Shown in pieces: positions 48,475 to 56,417 of a stretch of 58,262 nt of DNA. How positions within the stretch are numbered: the first letter of the stretch is position 1; the number at the start of each line of letters is the position of its first letter. The stretch spans positions 1 to 58,262 of the forward strand of contig CAYGZM010000008.1 of assembly GCA_964354365.1 (NCBI GenBank). Reading direction: 5' to 3'. Origin of the DNA: CAYGZM01 sp964354365 (lineage in GTDB: Bacteria > Planctomycetota > Phycisphaerae > Sedimentisphaerales > Anaerobacaceae). The notes under the pieces are model-generated. The model was not told where the DNA came from and searched no databases. It worked only from the letters and a program-made list of their open reading frames with translations. The position numbers were made by a program, and so were the translations under genes.

Positions 48475-49124
48475 CTGGCCCTTCCTTTCTTTTTGTATAT
48501 GACCTCGCTCGGCCCGTACATCTCATTGACGACGAGCACGTCCGGCGCCAGCTCCATCAGTATGTCCTGGGCGGTTGAGGCGAGTATGAAGGTTGTGCCG
48601 TATCGCTTTGCGTATTTGTGCACGCTGTAGGATATTACCAGGGCGCCGAGCCGGCTGAGGTTCGAGCAGAATTCGTCCGCAAAGACGTACTTCTTCTTCT
48701 TGCTTATGGCGACCGCCAGCCGGAATCGCCACTTCTCGCCTTCGCTCAGATTGCTCGGCTGGTTGAGCACGCAGAAGGTGTCGTTGAGACCGGCCACGCT
48801 GAACATTTTAAGGGTCGTCAGCAGGTCGCCCTCGATGCAGTCGATCACGGTCCTGTCGCTCGGCAGCTCGATTTCGCTGAGGTTCACGCGCTCGTCCGCC
48901 GGGATGCACTTCTCCAGCTCCCGCAGCAGCACGCTCTTGCCCGTTCCCGATGAGCCTGTAACATATACGATGTCACCATCGTTGATTTCGAGCTTCCACC
49001 TGTGCGATATGCTCTTTTCCCTCAGGTCGTCCGCCGTCAGCCCGAACACCCTGCACACCAGTGCAACCTTATCCGTGATTGTCCCATGCCAGGTGAAGCC
49101 CTTTGAAACGCTGAATGTCGCCAT
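48471..49124 (-). CDS. ABC-type ATPase of the split COG2401-like pair
   Basis: The 217-residue protein has all ABC motifs: Walker A VTGSSGTGKS (residues 57-64), the signature SNLSEGEKWRFRLAVAI (LSEGE at 126-130) and Walker B KYVFADEFCSNL (145-152). There is no membrane segment and no transport partner in the operon, so it is not a transporter. It is more like an ABC ATPase of the DNA- or RNA-acting sort, for example RecF/MutS-like or COG2401. The start has GAGG 8 nt upstream. It is followed by the coupled GNAT gene and preceded, 69 bp upstream, by an HTH protein. It probably powers or gates the acyltransferase. Confidence 0.85.
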   Translation of the reverse strand: MATFSVSKGFTWHGTITDKVALVCRVFGLTADDLREKSISHRWKLEINDGDIVYVTGSSGTGKSVLLRELEKCIPADERVNLSEIELPSDRTVIDCIEGDLLTTLKMFSVAGLNDTFCVLNQPSNLSEGEKWRFRLAVAISKKKKYVFADEFCSNLSRLGALVISYSVHKYAKRYGTTFILASTAQDILMELAPDVLVVNEMYGPSEVIYKKKGRAR

Positions 49125-49193
49125 ATTTCATGCCTCGCAATTCGTATTTGATAACTGTTTGGGGCCCCAGCCATCCCTGGAGGGACATGTTCG

Positions 49194-49610
49194 CTACAGG
49201 TTTTCTCCAAGTATCCGCCGGATTCGCTTGAGTGCTTTGCGGGCGCCGTGGTAGGTCAAGCCTTGCCTGCAGGCTGTCCTCCTTACCGGCAGACCTGTCA
49301 GGAAGTAGTCTCTTGCGACGCCCAGCTCCTCCATATTGAGCTTGCCGGCGCGCCGCACACAGTTGACATACCGTCCGTCGATCAGCCGTCCCGCTATTCT
49401 GCGCACCCTTCGTGCGATGCGCTGCTCGGCGGTCCCTGCCAGCCGGGCCATCTCTGCGAAGCTCGTGCCTTTCTCGATATACATCTTCAGTAAGACCCTA
49501 TCTTTGCCGCTGAGCATATTCGCCCTGCTTCGCAGAAGCTCAAGCGACTTGCGAGGGCGACTCTTGCCGCCCGCCGTCGTGTATCCGGCCTTCTTACCAG
49601 TTCCTCTCAT
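49194..49610 (-). CDS. Small HTH protein, first gene of the ABC-GNAT-ParB-HNH operon
   Basis: The 138-residue basic protein contains KDRVLLKMYIEKGTSFAEMA, then RLAGTAEQRIARRVRRIAGR, which resembles the region-4 HTH of sigma factors or other recognition helices. RKALKRIRRILGENL closes a second basic helix. It has GAGG 7 nt upstream and a promoter 108-135 bp before the start. It could be the operon's regulator or a site-specific DNA-binding protein. I do not assign a family. Confidence 0.6.
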   Translation of the reverse strand: MRGTGKKAGYTTAGGKSRPRKSLELLRSRANMLSGKDRVLLKMYIEKGTSFAEMARLAGTAEQRIARRVRRIAGRLIDGRYVNCVRRAGKLNMEELGVARDYFLTGLPVRRTACRQGLTYHGARKALKRIRRILGENL

Positions 49611-49717
49611 TCCTGATCCTCATCGGGTTGGCCTGCGGAGCTTCGACGCAGCCGGAAGCCGCCCGTCGTTGATGTCCATTAGCCTGTTGTGTTGCGTAAA
49701 GACTAAACATTCTCAGT

Positions 49718-49745
49718 ATTTTAACAGTATAAACAACTATGTCAA
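49718..49745 (-). promoter_or_regulatory. Promoter of the six-gene operon
   Basis: On the minus strand TTGACA (49740-49745) and TAAAAT (49718-49723) lie 16 bp apart in a very AT-rich patch. Transcription would start near 49711 with a leader of about 100 nt. This is the best-looking promoter in the window for a minus-strand gene. Confidence 0.6.
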
Positions 49746-49851
49746 CTCTTTTGTTCAATAATTTACAAAATTTTTTCACATAGTAAAGAAACACCTAAAA
49801 TGTGCGTTTCTTTTGGATGCGCAGATGACACGGAGGCGCAGAAGTGCTAAA

Positions 49852-49928
49852 GTCCAGCAGATGCCTGGATGTGCAGGCGTCTGTATCGGCTGTCCGACGG
49901 GGGCATGCCTCCATCGAGGTTGCTGGAC
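49852..49928 (+). ncRNA. Possible structured leader of the 49992 hydrolase gene
   Basis: GTCCAGCA (49852-49859) pairs with TGCTGGAC (49921-49928). Inside, GATGCCTG (49860-49867) pairs with CAGGCGTC (49874-49881), a perfect hairpin apart from one G-U. This suggests a three-way-junction-like leader 60 bp upstream of the start. It could be a regulatory element; no known riboswitch class was recognised. Confidence 0.3.
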
Positions 49929-49991
49929 CTTCAGGCGCCCGATTCCGGCCAAGTGTAGCCGTAGCAAAGGTTTAACTCAGGAGGAAATGTT

Positions 49992-50954
49992 ATGAATCCT
50001 AAAAAACGAAGAGAAGACGGACGATGGTTGAAAATGGCGGCGGTTCTTGCGGGTGTTTGTGTCCTGACCGCTGCGGCAAATTGCCAGGAGTCCTCGCAGC
50101 AGAAGCCCGCGGGCCTCAGTCCGGTGGGACGTGCTTTGACTGGCGGGCCTGTTTTCAAGGATGTTGAATACGTGACGGGAGGGCACGAGCGCCAGAAACT
50201 CGATATTTACCTCCCCGGGCAGCGCAGCGAGGCGCCGCTGCCCCTGATTATCTGGGTGCACGGCGGGGCGTGGCAAGGCGGCAGCAAAGAGAACTGTCCC
50301 GCAAGGCGTTTCGTACAAAGGGGTTACGCCGTTGCGAGCATCAATTACCGGCTCAGTCAGCACGCGGTATTCCCCGCACAAATCGAGGACTGCAAGGCCG
50401 CCGTTCGCTACCTGCGGGCCAACGCGGGCAAGTACGGCTTCGATCCCAACCATTTCGGGGTATGGGGCGCGTCTGCGGGAGGGCATTTAGTCGCGTTGCT
50501 GGGCGCGACGGGCGGTGTGAAAGAGTTTGAAAAGGGCGAAAACCTCAATGTTTCCAGCCGAGTCCAGGCCGTCTGCGATTATTTCGGCCCGACCGACTTT
50601 ACGCTGATAAGCGGGTTCCCAAGCACGATGGACCACGATGCGCCCGATTCGCCGGAGGCCCGGCTCATCGGCGGACCCATACAGGAAAACAAAGACAAGT
50701 GCAAACGCGCAAATCCAATCACCTACGTTACCAAGGACGATCCGCCCTTCCTGATTGTTCACGGCGACAAGGACCCCCTCGTTCCTCACAATCAAAGCGA
50801 GATTCTCTGCGAGGCGCTGCAAAAAGCGGGTGTGAAGGTGAAGCTACACATAGTCGAGGGCGGCGGGCACGGCGGATTCAAGGACCCCGCCATCGAGAAA
50901 ATGGTGGAAGATTTCTTCGACAAACACCTAAAATCCGCTAAGAAGACTCGCTGA
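49992..50954 (+). CDS. Exported alpha/beta hydrolase
   Basis: The 320-residue protein has CAGGAGG 7 nt before the ATG and a signal peptide (MAAVLAGVCVLTAAANC). The fold has LIIWVHGGAWQGGSKENCPA, with HGGAW forming the oxyanion hole. It continues with VASINYRL and the elbow GVWGASAGGHLVALLGATGG. A catalytic Asp in VHGDKDPLVPHNQ and His in EGGGHGGF complete the triad. This is the HSL/BD-FAE-like esterase type common in planctomycete glycan loci. The substrate is unknown. It is one of two such esterases in the window (see 23606). Confidence 0.9.
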   Translation: MNPKKRREDGRWLKMAAVLAGVCVLTAAANCQESSQQKPAGLSPVGRALTGGPVFKDVEYVTGGHERQKLDIYLPGQRSEAPLPLIIWVHGGAWQGGSKENCPARRFVQRGYAVASINYRLSQHAVFPAQIEDCKAAVRYLRANAGKYGFDPNHFGVWGASAGGHLVALLGATGGVKEFEKGENLNVSSRVQAVCDYFGPTDFTLISGFPSTMDHDAPDSPEARLIGGPIQENKDKCKRANPITYVTKDDPPFLIVHGDKDPLVPHNQSEILCEALQKAGVKVKLHIVEGGGHGGFKDPAIEKMVEDFFDKHLKSAKKTR

Positions 50955-51269
50955 ATAGTCTCCGGTTTGCCGGAACGCTGATGGGAATATCAAAAGAATG
51001 ATGGATTGGCGTGGCTGCGCAATAGTGTTCTGTAATGTCTAACTCGCTGGCTTGTCATTGCGAGCCGACCAACGGGAGGCGTGGCAATCTCAAGCATTCG
51101 AAAGGTCGTGAGATTGCCGCAGTCGTCGCCGGGCCCTCAGCCCCATGGGGGGACTCCTTCGCAATGACTGCGGGTTGTTTTGCCTGTTACAAAGCACTAT
51201 GCTGCGTAGGCGAACATACATCGCCTCCAAGCCGCGGCGTTTGGTCGCTGGAGGGCCGGTCGAGCGGTT
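50955..51269. other. Intergenic region holding a family A repeat
   Basis: The family A palindrome at 51054-51168 fills the middle. I see no gene in the rest of this 315-bp stretch. Confidence 0.45.
51054..51168. repeat. Palindromic repeat family A, copy 3
   Basis: GTCATTGCGAGC at the left pairs with CTTCGCAATGAC at the right, with GTGGCAATCTC and GTGAGATTGCC inside. At 115 bp it is the longest of the four family A copies and lies between genes. Confidence 0.75.
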
Positions 51270-51407
51270 CTACGGCTTTGTTATCCAGTTTTCCACGGCG
51301 TTGGAGGCACCGCTGATATCTCGGCCAAAGCCTGAAATCATGTTACAGCCAAATAGCGAAACGAGCAGGACGGCCAGAATAACTGTAAGAAGTACTCTTC
51401 TAATCAT
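51270..51407 (-). CDS. Entericidin-like small lipoprotein
   Basis: The 45-residue product MIRRVLLTVILAVLLVSLFG then CNMISGFGRDISGASNAVEN resembles the entericidin A/B family: a lipobox (LFGC) followed by an amphipathic stretch with G-RDI-GA spacing. The longer reading to 51584 is rejected because the internal ATG at 51407 places the signal at the start and has GGAG upstream. Entericidins are small membrane lipoproteins tied to stress and cell lysis. The gene is divergent from the SagB gene, with 111 bp between. Confidence 0.6.
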   Translation of the reverse strand: MIRRVLLTVILAVLLVSLFGCNMISGFGRDISGASNAVENWITKP

Positions 51408-51518
51408 ATCTTCACATTCTCCTTTGCTCACCCGACCCTCCCCCATCGGGATTATTGTAGCTTTTCTCTCGAATTGTGCAACGGTCTTCGTTACAATATT
51501 TTTGCAGCGAGCACAAGA

Positions 51519-52259
51519 ATGAGCAATGCAGGCGACAAGTTTCAGCAGGAGACGAAGCACCACGTCGGCAAAATGGGCGGGCACAGGCTCGTCTGGGATG
51601 CGAAGCCGGCGTTGTACAAGGAGTATCCGCAGGCCAATAAGATTGAGCTGCCGAGCCCCCTCGATGCGGGCATTGAGCCATGGCGTTCGATGAGTCTCGA
51701 TGCGGCCTTGAAACAGAGAAAGAGCGTCCGTGACTTTCAGGCAAGGCCCATAAGCCTGGGGGAGCTTTCATATTTGCTCTGGGCATCGACCGGCATACAG
51801 CGGATTGAAAAGGGGTACGAATTTCGCACGGCGCCGTCGGCGGGTGCGCTTTATCCGATAGAGACATACGTGATTGCCAACGACGTGAGCAAGTTAGAGC
51901 GGGGCGTGTATCACTACTCCGTCAGGGCTCATAAACTCGATGAGCTACGGCAAGGCGACCTGCGGCGGCAGATTACGCAGGCGGCGCTCGGCCAGGATAT
52001 GTGCGCGACGGCGGCGGCCGTTTTTGTATGGTCGGCTGTGTTCGAGCGGTGCAAATGGAAGTATGGCCAACGGGCGTATCGGTATGTCTATCTTGACGCC
52101 GGGCATATCGCTGAGAATCTCGCGCTGGCTGCGGTGAGCCTCAGTTTGGGCAGTTGCGAGATCGGGGCATTGTTCGACGACGAGGTCAATGCAATCCTCG
52201 GCATCGACGGCGTTGAAGAAAGTACAGTCTGTATGGCTGTGACTGGCCCCCTGGCGTAG
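51519..52259 (+). CDS. SagB/ThcOx-type FMN reductase
   Basis: The 246-residue protein has an N-terminal part plus the SagB/nitroreductase signature: LKQRKSVRDFQARPISLGEL (Arg/Ser FMN contacts), FRTAPSAGALYPIETYVIAN and the C-terminal AENLALAAVSLSLGSCEIGA. Such enzymes oxidise azolines to azoles in peptide natural products when with cyclodehydratases; none is adjacent here. A stand-alone flavin reductase of the nitroreductase superfamily is the safer call. The start at 51519 is preferred to 51474; the ribosome binding site is weak. Confidence 0.8.
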   Translation: MSNAGDKFQQETKHHVGKMGGHRLVWDAKPALYKEYPQANKIELPSPLDAGIEPWRSMSLDAALKQRKSVRDFQARPISLGELSYLLWASTGIQRIEKGYEFRTAPSAGALYPIETYVIANDVSKLERGVYHYSVRAHKLDELRQGDLRRQITQAALGQDMCATAAAVFVWSAVFERCKWKYGQRAYRYVYLDAGHIAENLALAAVSLSLGSCEIGALFDDEVNAILGIDGVEESTVCMAVTGPLA

Positions 52260-52403
52260 TTCAGAAATCAGGAGTCAGAAGACAGAAGATAGAATCGAGT
52301 ATTGACCGTTTGTCATGCTGAGTCCACGAAGCATCCGGGCAACGAATAGGAACTGGGACCCGCAGCGAAACGTTCATCTGCCTTTGGCATCGCCTTCTCC
52401 CTG

Positions 52404-53738
52404 TCATTGTGTCGTATTCAGACCAATCTGCACATCGGCCCCTGACGAATCTTCAACAGCTTGCTCTCCCCTAAGCAGACACCCGGTAATCGTCGCCGCC
52501 TTCAAGCCCTTCTCCAGCACAATTTGCTTCTTGCCCTCCATAAACTCACACCCGTTAACCACCAGCCGGCCACCACTTGCTCGAATACAAGGGTCTCCAG
52601 CACCTTTGGAATCCCAGCCTGCAAAGTGACACGCACTCAATATCAAACTACTCGGCCCACTCTTAACGACCTGCTCCTTGGTCTGCGGCACCGGCCAAAA
52701 TCCGCAGTTCGTCAACTTCACTGGCCCTTGATTCTTCTGGCCCACTTCAATGGTTCCCATGAACTGGCCATTGACAAACTGGATACCAGCATGCCCTTGT
52801 GCTCTATCCACCTTGACAGCCACAGGGCAGATATCAGCTCCAGACTGTGTTATGACGGCATTGCCCGGACCATGCCCGAAATCATCAAAATGAAAGCCAA
52901 TCTTCGGAAATATGACAAAGCAATTGCTGATATATTCCCAGTCAGTCTTGCCGATCTTAAAACCAATGAGGTTTTTTTCCAGATATGCCTTGATATCGCC
53001 GCCGGGATATTTCGGAGAGAGCGCCATCCGCGTCCAGAAATTTGGATTGAAATGGACATTCTCAATCCTGCCGATGTCAGTGCACTGATCAATATACACA
53101 CCTATCTTCAAAGGGCAGGCAAAAACATTGCGTATAATATGCAGTTCATTCCACTTTGTGCCAAAATCAAGGGCTTGATAAGGGTTTGTCATCGTGATGT
53201 CGAGAACCTGGCACATCTCACCATCACCGCGAATAGTCCAAGGATAAGGAATAACATCAGGGAGGGTCTGCTCAGGATAATGAATCACAACGTTGCGGAT
53301 AACAGCATTAGGTTTCAATGTAATAAGAGGCTCACCATCAGCCTTGCCTTTGCCTCCATAAGCCAAAAGCACAGTCCCGATAGGATGCTCAGAATGAGGC
53401 ACGCCACCAGAAGCGCCACATAAAGTCACCCCAGGAGGCACAACTAAAGAGCCATCAAGCCGATAAAGGCCTGCCGGCAAATAGCAGATGGGACCCTTCG
53501 CAATAGCGGCATCCAGCGCAGCCTGTACAGCAGCAGTATCATCTGTCTTGCCACCACCCACGGCGCCATACTTACTCACATTGACTGCTTGCCCAGGCAG
53601 CTTCTCGATCACCATAGGGTATGGGACAGTTATCTGCCTTGCTCCAGCCCCAGAACCGACATTCTCCGCACCAAGGGCCAACATCCCTGTGCAAACACTG
53701 ACCACCAAGCAAGCCAGAAAGACCTTAATCCTGTACAT
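52404..53738 (-). CDS. Exported pectate-lyase-superfamily beta-helix protein
   Basis: The 444-residue protein has a signal peptide (VFLACLVVSVCTGMLALGA). The N-terminal entry is VNVSKYGAVGGGKTDDTAAV, then AALDAAIAKGPICYLPAG. This is the typical beginning of GH28/pectate-lyase-3 family right-handed beta-helix proteins. The coils continue with ALDFGTKWNELHIIRNVFAC and NAVITQSGADICPVAVKVDR. Catalytic residues are not certain, so it may be a lyase, hydrolase or inactive carbohydrate-binding member. AAAGGA is 5 nt before the ATG at 53738. It stands alone, with a family D repeat downstream. Confidence 0.8.
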   Translation of the reverse strand: MYRIKVFLACLVVSVCTGMLALGAENVGSGAGARQITVPYPMVIEKLPGQAVNVSKYGAVGGGKTDDTAAVQAALDAAIAKGPICYLPAGLYRLDGSLVVPPGVTLCGASGGVPHSEHPIGTVLLAYGGKGKADGEPLITLKPNAVIRNVVIHYPEQTLPDVIPYPWTIRGDGEMCQVLDITMTNPYQALDFGTKWNELHIIRNVFACPLKIGVYIDQCTDIGRIENVHFNPNFWTRMALSPKYPGGDIKAYLEKNLIGFKIGKTDWEYISNCFVIFPKIGFHFDDFGHGPGNAVITQSGADICPVAVKVDRAQGHAGIQFVNGQFMGTIEVGQKNQGPVKLTNCGFWPVPQTKEQVVKSGPSSLILSACHFAGWDSKGAGDPCIRASGGRLVVNGCEFMEGKKQIVLEKGLKAATITGCLLRGEQAVEDSSGADVQIGLNTTQ

Positions 53739-54176
53739 CTTGATCCTTTCCCATTCTGAAGTCCCTTGAGTCTGCAACCGCCAAACCACCTCAGCGGAAG
53801 AACTTGTTTGATCACTCTACCGCCCCCCACTGGATTCGACAAGCCTCTTCTACCTCCTTCGTCCGCCCATGGCGGGCTCAGGATGACAAGACAAGAGAAG
53901 TCTTGGATGACAGCGAATAGCGAGTATCACGTGTCAAGCATCGAGTACCGAACACGACCTGCTGTCGGAAATGTCCGGCAAAATGGCACCGCATCCCCAA
54001 GGGCAGAGCGATAACGCAGAGGTAGATTGACTACATTGTCACGGTCCTGGAGCGCTGGCTCCGACAGAAATTTGTTCAGCCAGTCCCATAAGGTCTGTTT
54101 TTCTCTGCAAATAGCCCAACGACAACACAGAGAAGGTAAAGTTCCAAGATTTATGTCAAAATAGATAATTTTCTTC
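53739..54176. other. Intergenic region, no supported gene
   Basis: It contains a family D fragment (about 53846-53888) and GTGTCAAGCATCGAGTACCG, a string of the kind that accompanies the repeats elsewhere. The right end is AT-rich and enters the promoter at 54177. Confidence 0.45.
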
Positions 54177-54205
54177 TTGACATTGCATTTCAAATTAGGT
54201 AGAAT
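54177..54205 (+). promoter_or_regulatory. Promoter of the 54318 sorting-signal gene
   Basis: TTGACA (54177-54182), 17 bp, TAGAAT (54200-54205): the same hexamers and spacing as at 40421-40449. It lies in an AT-rich stretch with the transcript start likely near 54212, leaving a leader of about 105 nt. Confidence 0.65.
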
Positions 54206-54317
54206 ACACAAACTAAATGGGGGTGAAGGTGATTCACAGATTTCAAAATCTTCAAGCGGTTTAGAAATCACTCTTCACAAAGAAGTATCACCAACACATC
54301 AATTGGGGGAAGGTAAA

Positions 54318-55064
54318 ATGGGTATCAGGCACACAGTCATTATGTTGTTCGCGGCGGCTCTACTGGGTTTGCCTTTTGGCGCACAGGCCTGCCTGTTGGG
54401 GACTATCGACATTGTTTATGATGGAGCCGGGGCGGGCGGAACAGCCGAGCTTTGGGGCGGGGGCCTCGAAGGCGCAGCCAGACGTACAGGGGTCTATATG
54501 CTGGACAAGACCGGCGGTACGGGGGACGGAGCACTCTGGGAGAATGGTTCAATAGGGGCCTTCTGTATGGAGCTGTCCGAAGTCGCACCGAGCTGTACGA
54601 AGACCTATAGCGTTGTTCTGCCTGAGGACGGACAGAAGCCAACGACGTTTCTCGGAGAGAAGATAGGTTTTGAGAAGGGCGAGTATATTCGTGAAATCTG
54701 GGGCAGATACTTTGACGAGTCCTGGTTTAGAAACGGGCCTTTTACCTTGCAGCAGAACAGCGAAGCCGAGGCCTTTGCTGCGGCTGTATGGGAAATAATC
54801 TATGAGGACCTGCCTGCATCGCCATCTATGTGGGATGTTAGAGTCGATAGCACATGCGGCCCGCTTGGTTTCCGTGCCACCGGCTTAGACAGCGATACAG
54901 CAAACAACATGTTACATTCTCTCGACGGCACCGGTCCCAAAGCGGATCTAAGGGCTTTTGTGTACTGCGGAAAGCAAGACTACATTACAGAGGTGCCGGA
55001 GCTGGCGACGATTCTTCTGCTGGGGCTGAGCTCTCTGGCGCTGCTTCGCGGACGAAGAAAATAG
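54318..55064 (+). CDS. Exported sorting-signal protein (VPELA-type C-terminus)
   Basis: The 248-residue product has a signal peptide (VIMLFAAALLGLPFGAQA). The body carries Cys pairs (FCMELSEVAPSC) that are likely disulfide-bonded, and the segment EAFAAAVWEIIYEDLPASPS. The end is VPELATILLLGLSSLALLRG plus RRK, a PEP-CTERM-like signal with Leu for Pro. AAGG lies upstream of the ATG at 54318. The frame is open back to 54177, but the signal peptide position and the promoter at 54177-54205 favour the internal start. It shares the FCMELSE / FCLELNE element with the protein at 40720, so the two may be distant homologues. Confidence 0.75.
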   Translation: MGIRHTVIMLFAAALLGLPFGAQACLLGTIDIVYDGAGAGGTAELWGGGLEGAARRTGVYMLDKTGGTGDGALWENGSIGAFCMELSEVAPSCTKTYSVVLPEDGQKPTTFLGEKIGFEKGEYIREIWGRYFDESWFRNGPFTLQQNSEAEAFAAAVWEIIYEDLPASPSMWDVRVDSTCGPLGFRATGLDSDTANNMLHSLDGTGPKADLRAFVYCGKQDYITEVPELATILLLGLSSLALLRGRRK

Positions 55065-55078
55065 AAATACCCGAACGG

Positions 55079-55104
55079 GGGGCGCCCAGATGGCCGGGCG
55101 CCCC
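55079..55104 (+). terminator. Strong stem-loop after the 54318 gene (no T-run)
   Basis: GGGGCGCCC (55079-55087) pairs perfectly with GGGCGCCCC (55096-55104) around AGATGGCC. It is followed by TTGCCCCCC, without a T-run. It may stabilise the mRNA end or terminate with a factor. Confidence 0.45.
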
Positions 55105-55367
55105 TTGCCCCCCAAGCGAAACTCGGACACACCAATTCTCCACACATTCCCTCTTGCATCTCGCAACGGCGTCCATCCAGCCGAGATGTTCAATTGACGG
55201 TTTCCCAAAAGCGAAATTTAGCCTGAAAAGGCCTTGCATTTGCGGGGCGAACGGCTATACTCACCTTTTGAAAAGGTTTTCCCGAGAGCAAAGAGGCAGC
55301 GGCGTTTGACCGGGGCCTTGAATTTGCTCACAGAAATTATGCAAGAGTCCTGTTGTTAAGGACGAAG
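55105..55367. other. Intergenic region, no supported gene
   Basis: It contains only short open frames with no start signal or family resemblance. AAGGA at its end serves the next gene. Confidence 0.4.
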
Positions 55368-56354
55368 ATGTCGGGAAGGAGTCCCAAAGTCGTTGTGATT
55401 GGCAGCACCTACGTTGATATGGCGGTGCGGTGCAGCCAAATTCCGTCTCCCGGGCAGAGCGTTGCCGGCTCGGCACTTTCCTATACGCCGGCGGGACCCG
55501 GGCCGAACCAGGCGGTGCAGGCGGCGCTATGCGGATGTGAAGTTCATCTTATCAGCAAGGTCGGAGGCGATCCGTTTGCGGAGATGGTCAGGAAGAATCT
55601 GGCCGAGTTCAATGTCAATACCGAGTTTGTCTATGCCGCTCAAGCCAAGAATACCGGCGTTGTGGTAACGCTGGTCGGCGGCAGAGGCGAGAACGCAGCG
55701 TGTTTCTATTCCGGCGCCAACAGCGCTCTGCAGCCTGCGGATATCGACGCCGCCGAGCACATTATCTCCGAGGCGGATGTTTGTTTGATTCACGGCGGGC
55801 TGCCGTCCGAGCCAATTGTAAGGGCCATTCGCTGCGCGAAGGTGCACGGAACAAAAGTCATTCTCGACCCGGCCTGGCCGGTAGAATCTCGATGCATCGG
55901 AGCCGAAAAGTCCGGCCATCTGCCGATGGAGTTCTTTTCAGTTGACATTCTTATTCCGAATCTGTGTGAGGCGGCAGAGATAACCGACCAGTCGGCGGGG
56001 AACATTCGGACGGCCAAACTGATCGGATCGGATTTGGTTGCCCGCGGCGTGAGCTATGCGGTCATAACGATGGGTAGGCGGGGCTGTATGGTGGTGGACA
56101 GGAATGGGGCCGATCAGATACCGGCGTTTGAGGTCGAACTTGTTGATCAGTCCGGCAGGGGGGATGCCTTTGCGGGCGCTCTGGCGGCATCGTGCGCCGT
56201 AGGGGATGATATACGCCAGGCGGTCAAGTTTGCATCAGCGGCTGGGGCGCTGGCTTGCACGAAGTTCGGCTTTATAGAGGCGATGCCCAAAAAGGCCGAG
56301 ATCATCCAGCTTCTGCAGAGAGAGGATATTGACGTGCTGCCGAGGAACCCGTAG
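55368..56354 (+). CDS. PfkB/ribokinase-family kinase with unusual loop residues
   Basis: The 328-residue protein has the family N-terminus VVVIGSTYVDMAVRCSQIPS and AGPGPNQAVQAALCG (normally GGKGANQA). The nucleotide and substrate parts are NTGVVVTLVGGRGENAACFY and LIHGGLPSEP. The catalytic anion-hole loop normally reads GAGD; here it is DQSGRGDAFAGAL (263-269), with the general base Asp kept and Ala replaced by Arg. It is most like a ribokinase or other sugar kinase; the specific substrate is open. AAGGA lies 5 nt before ATG 55368; a TTG at 55353 is possible. It stands alone, convergent with the propeller gene. Confidence 0.85.
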   Translation: MSGRSPKVVVIGSTYVDMAVRCSQIPSPGQSVAGSALSYTPAGPGPNQAVQAALCGCEVHLISKVGGDPFAEMVRKNLAEFNVNTEFVYAAQAKNTGVVVTLVGGRGENAACFYSGANSALQPADIDAAEHIISEADVCLIHGGLPSEPIVRAIRCAKVHGTKVILDPAWPVESRCIGAEKSGHLPMEFFSVDILIPNLCEAAEITDQSAGNIRTAKLIGSDLVARGVSYAVITMGRRGCMVVDRNGADQIPAFEVELVDQSGRGDAFAGALAASCAVGDDIRQAVKFASAAGALACTKFGFIEAMPKKAEIIQLLQREDIDVLPRNP

Positions 56355-56417
56355 CAGGCGAAGGGCAGCGAGGTTGTCTTCAAGTCTTGTGCGCATTTGG
56401 GAGAAAGGCGACACTCT

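Noticed and set aside
45396..49610. Complete prophage
   Set aside because: No integrase, portal, capsid or tail gene is near, so the operon is not a full prophage.
52461..53423. 320-codon plus-strand frame over the beta-helix gene
   Set aside because: Overlaps a better-supported minus-strand gene with a signal peptide and known fold; its residues look like a shadow.
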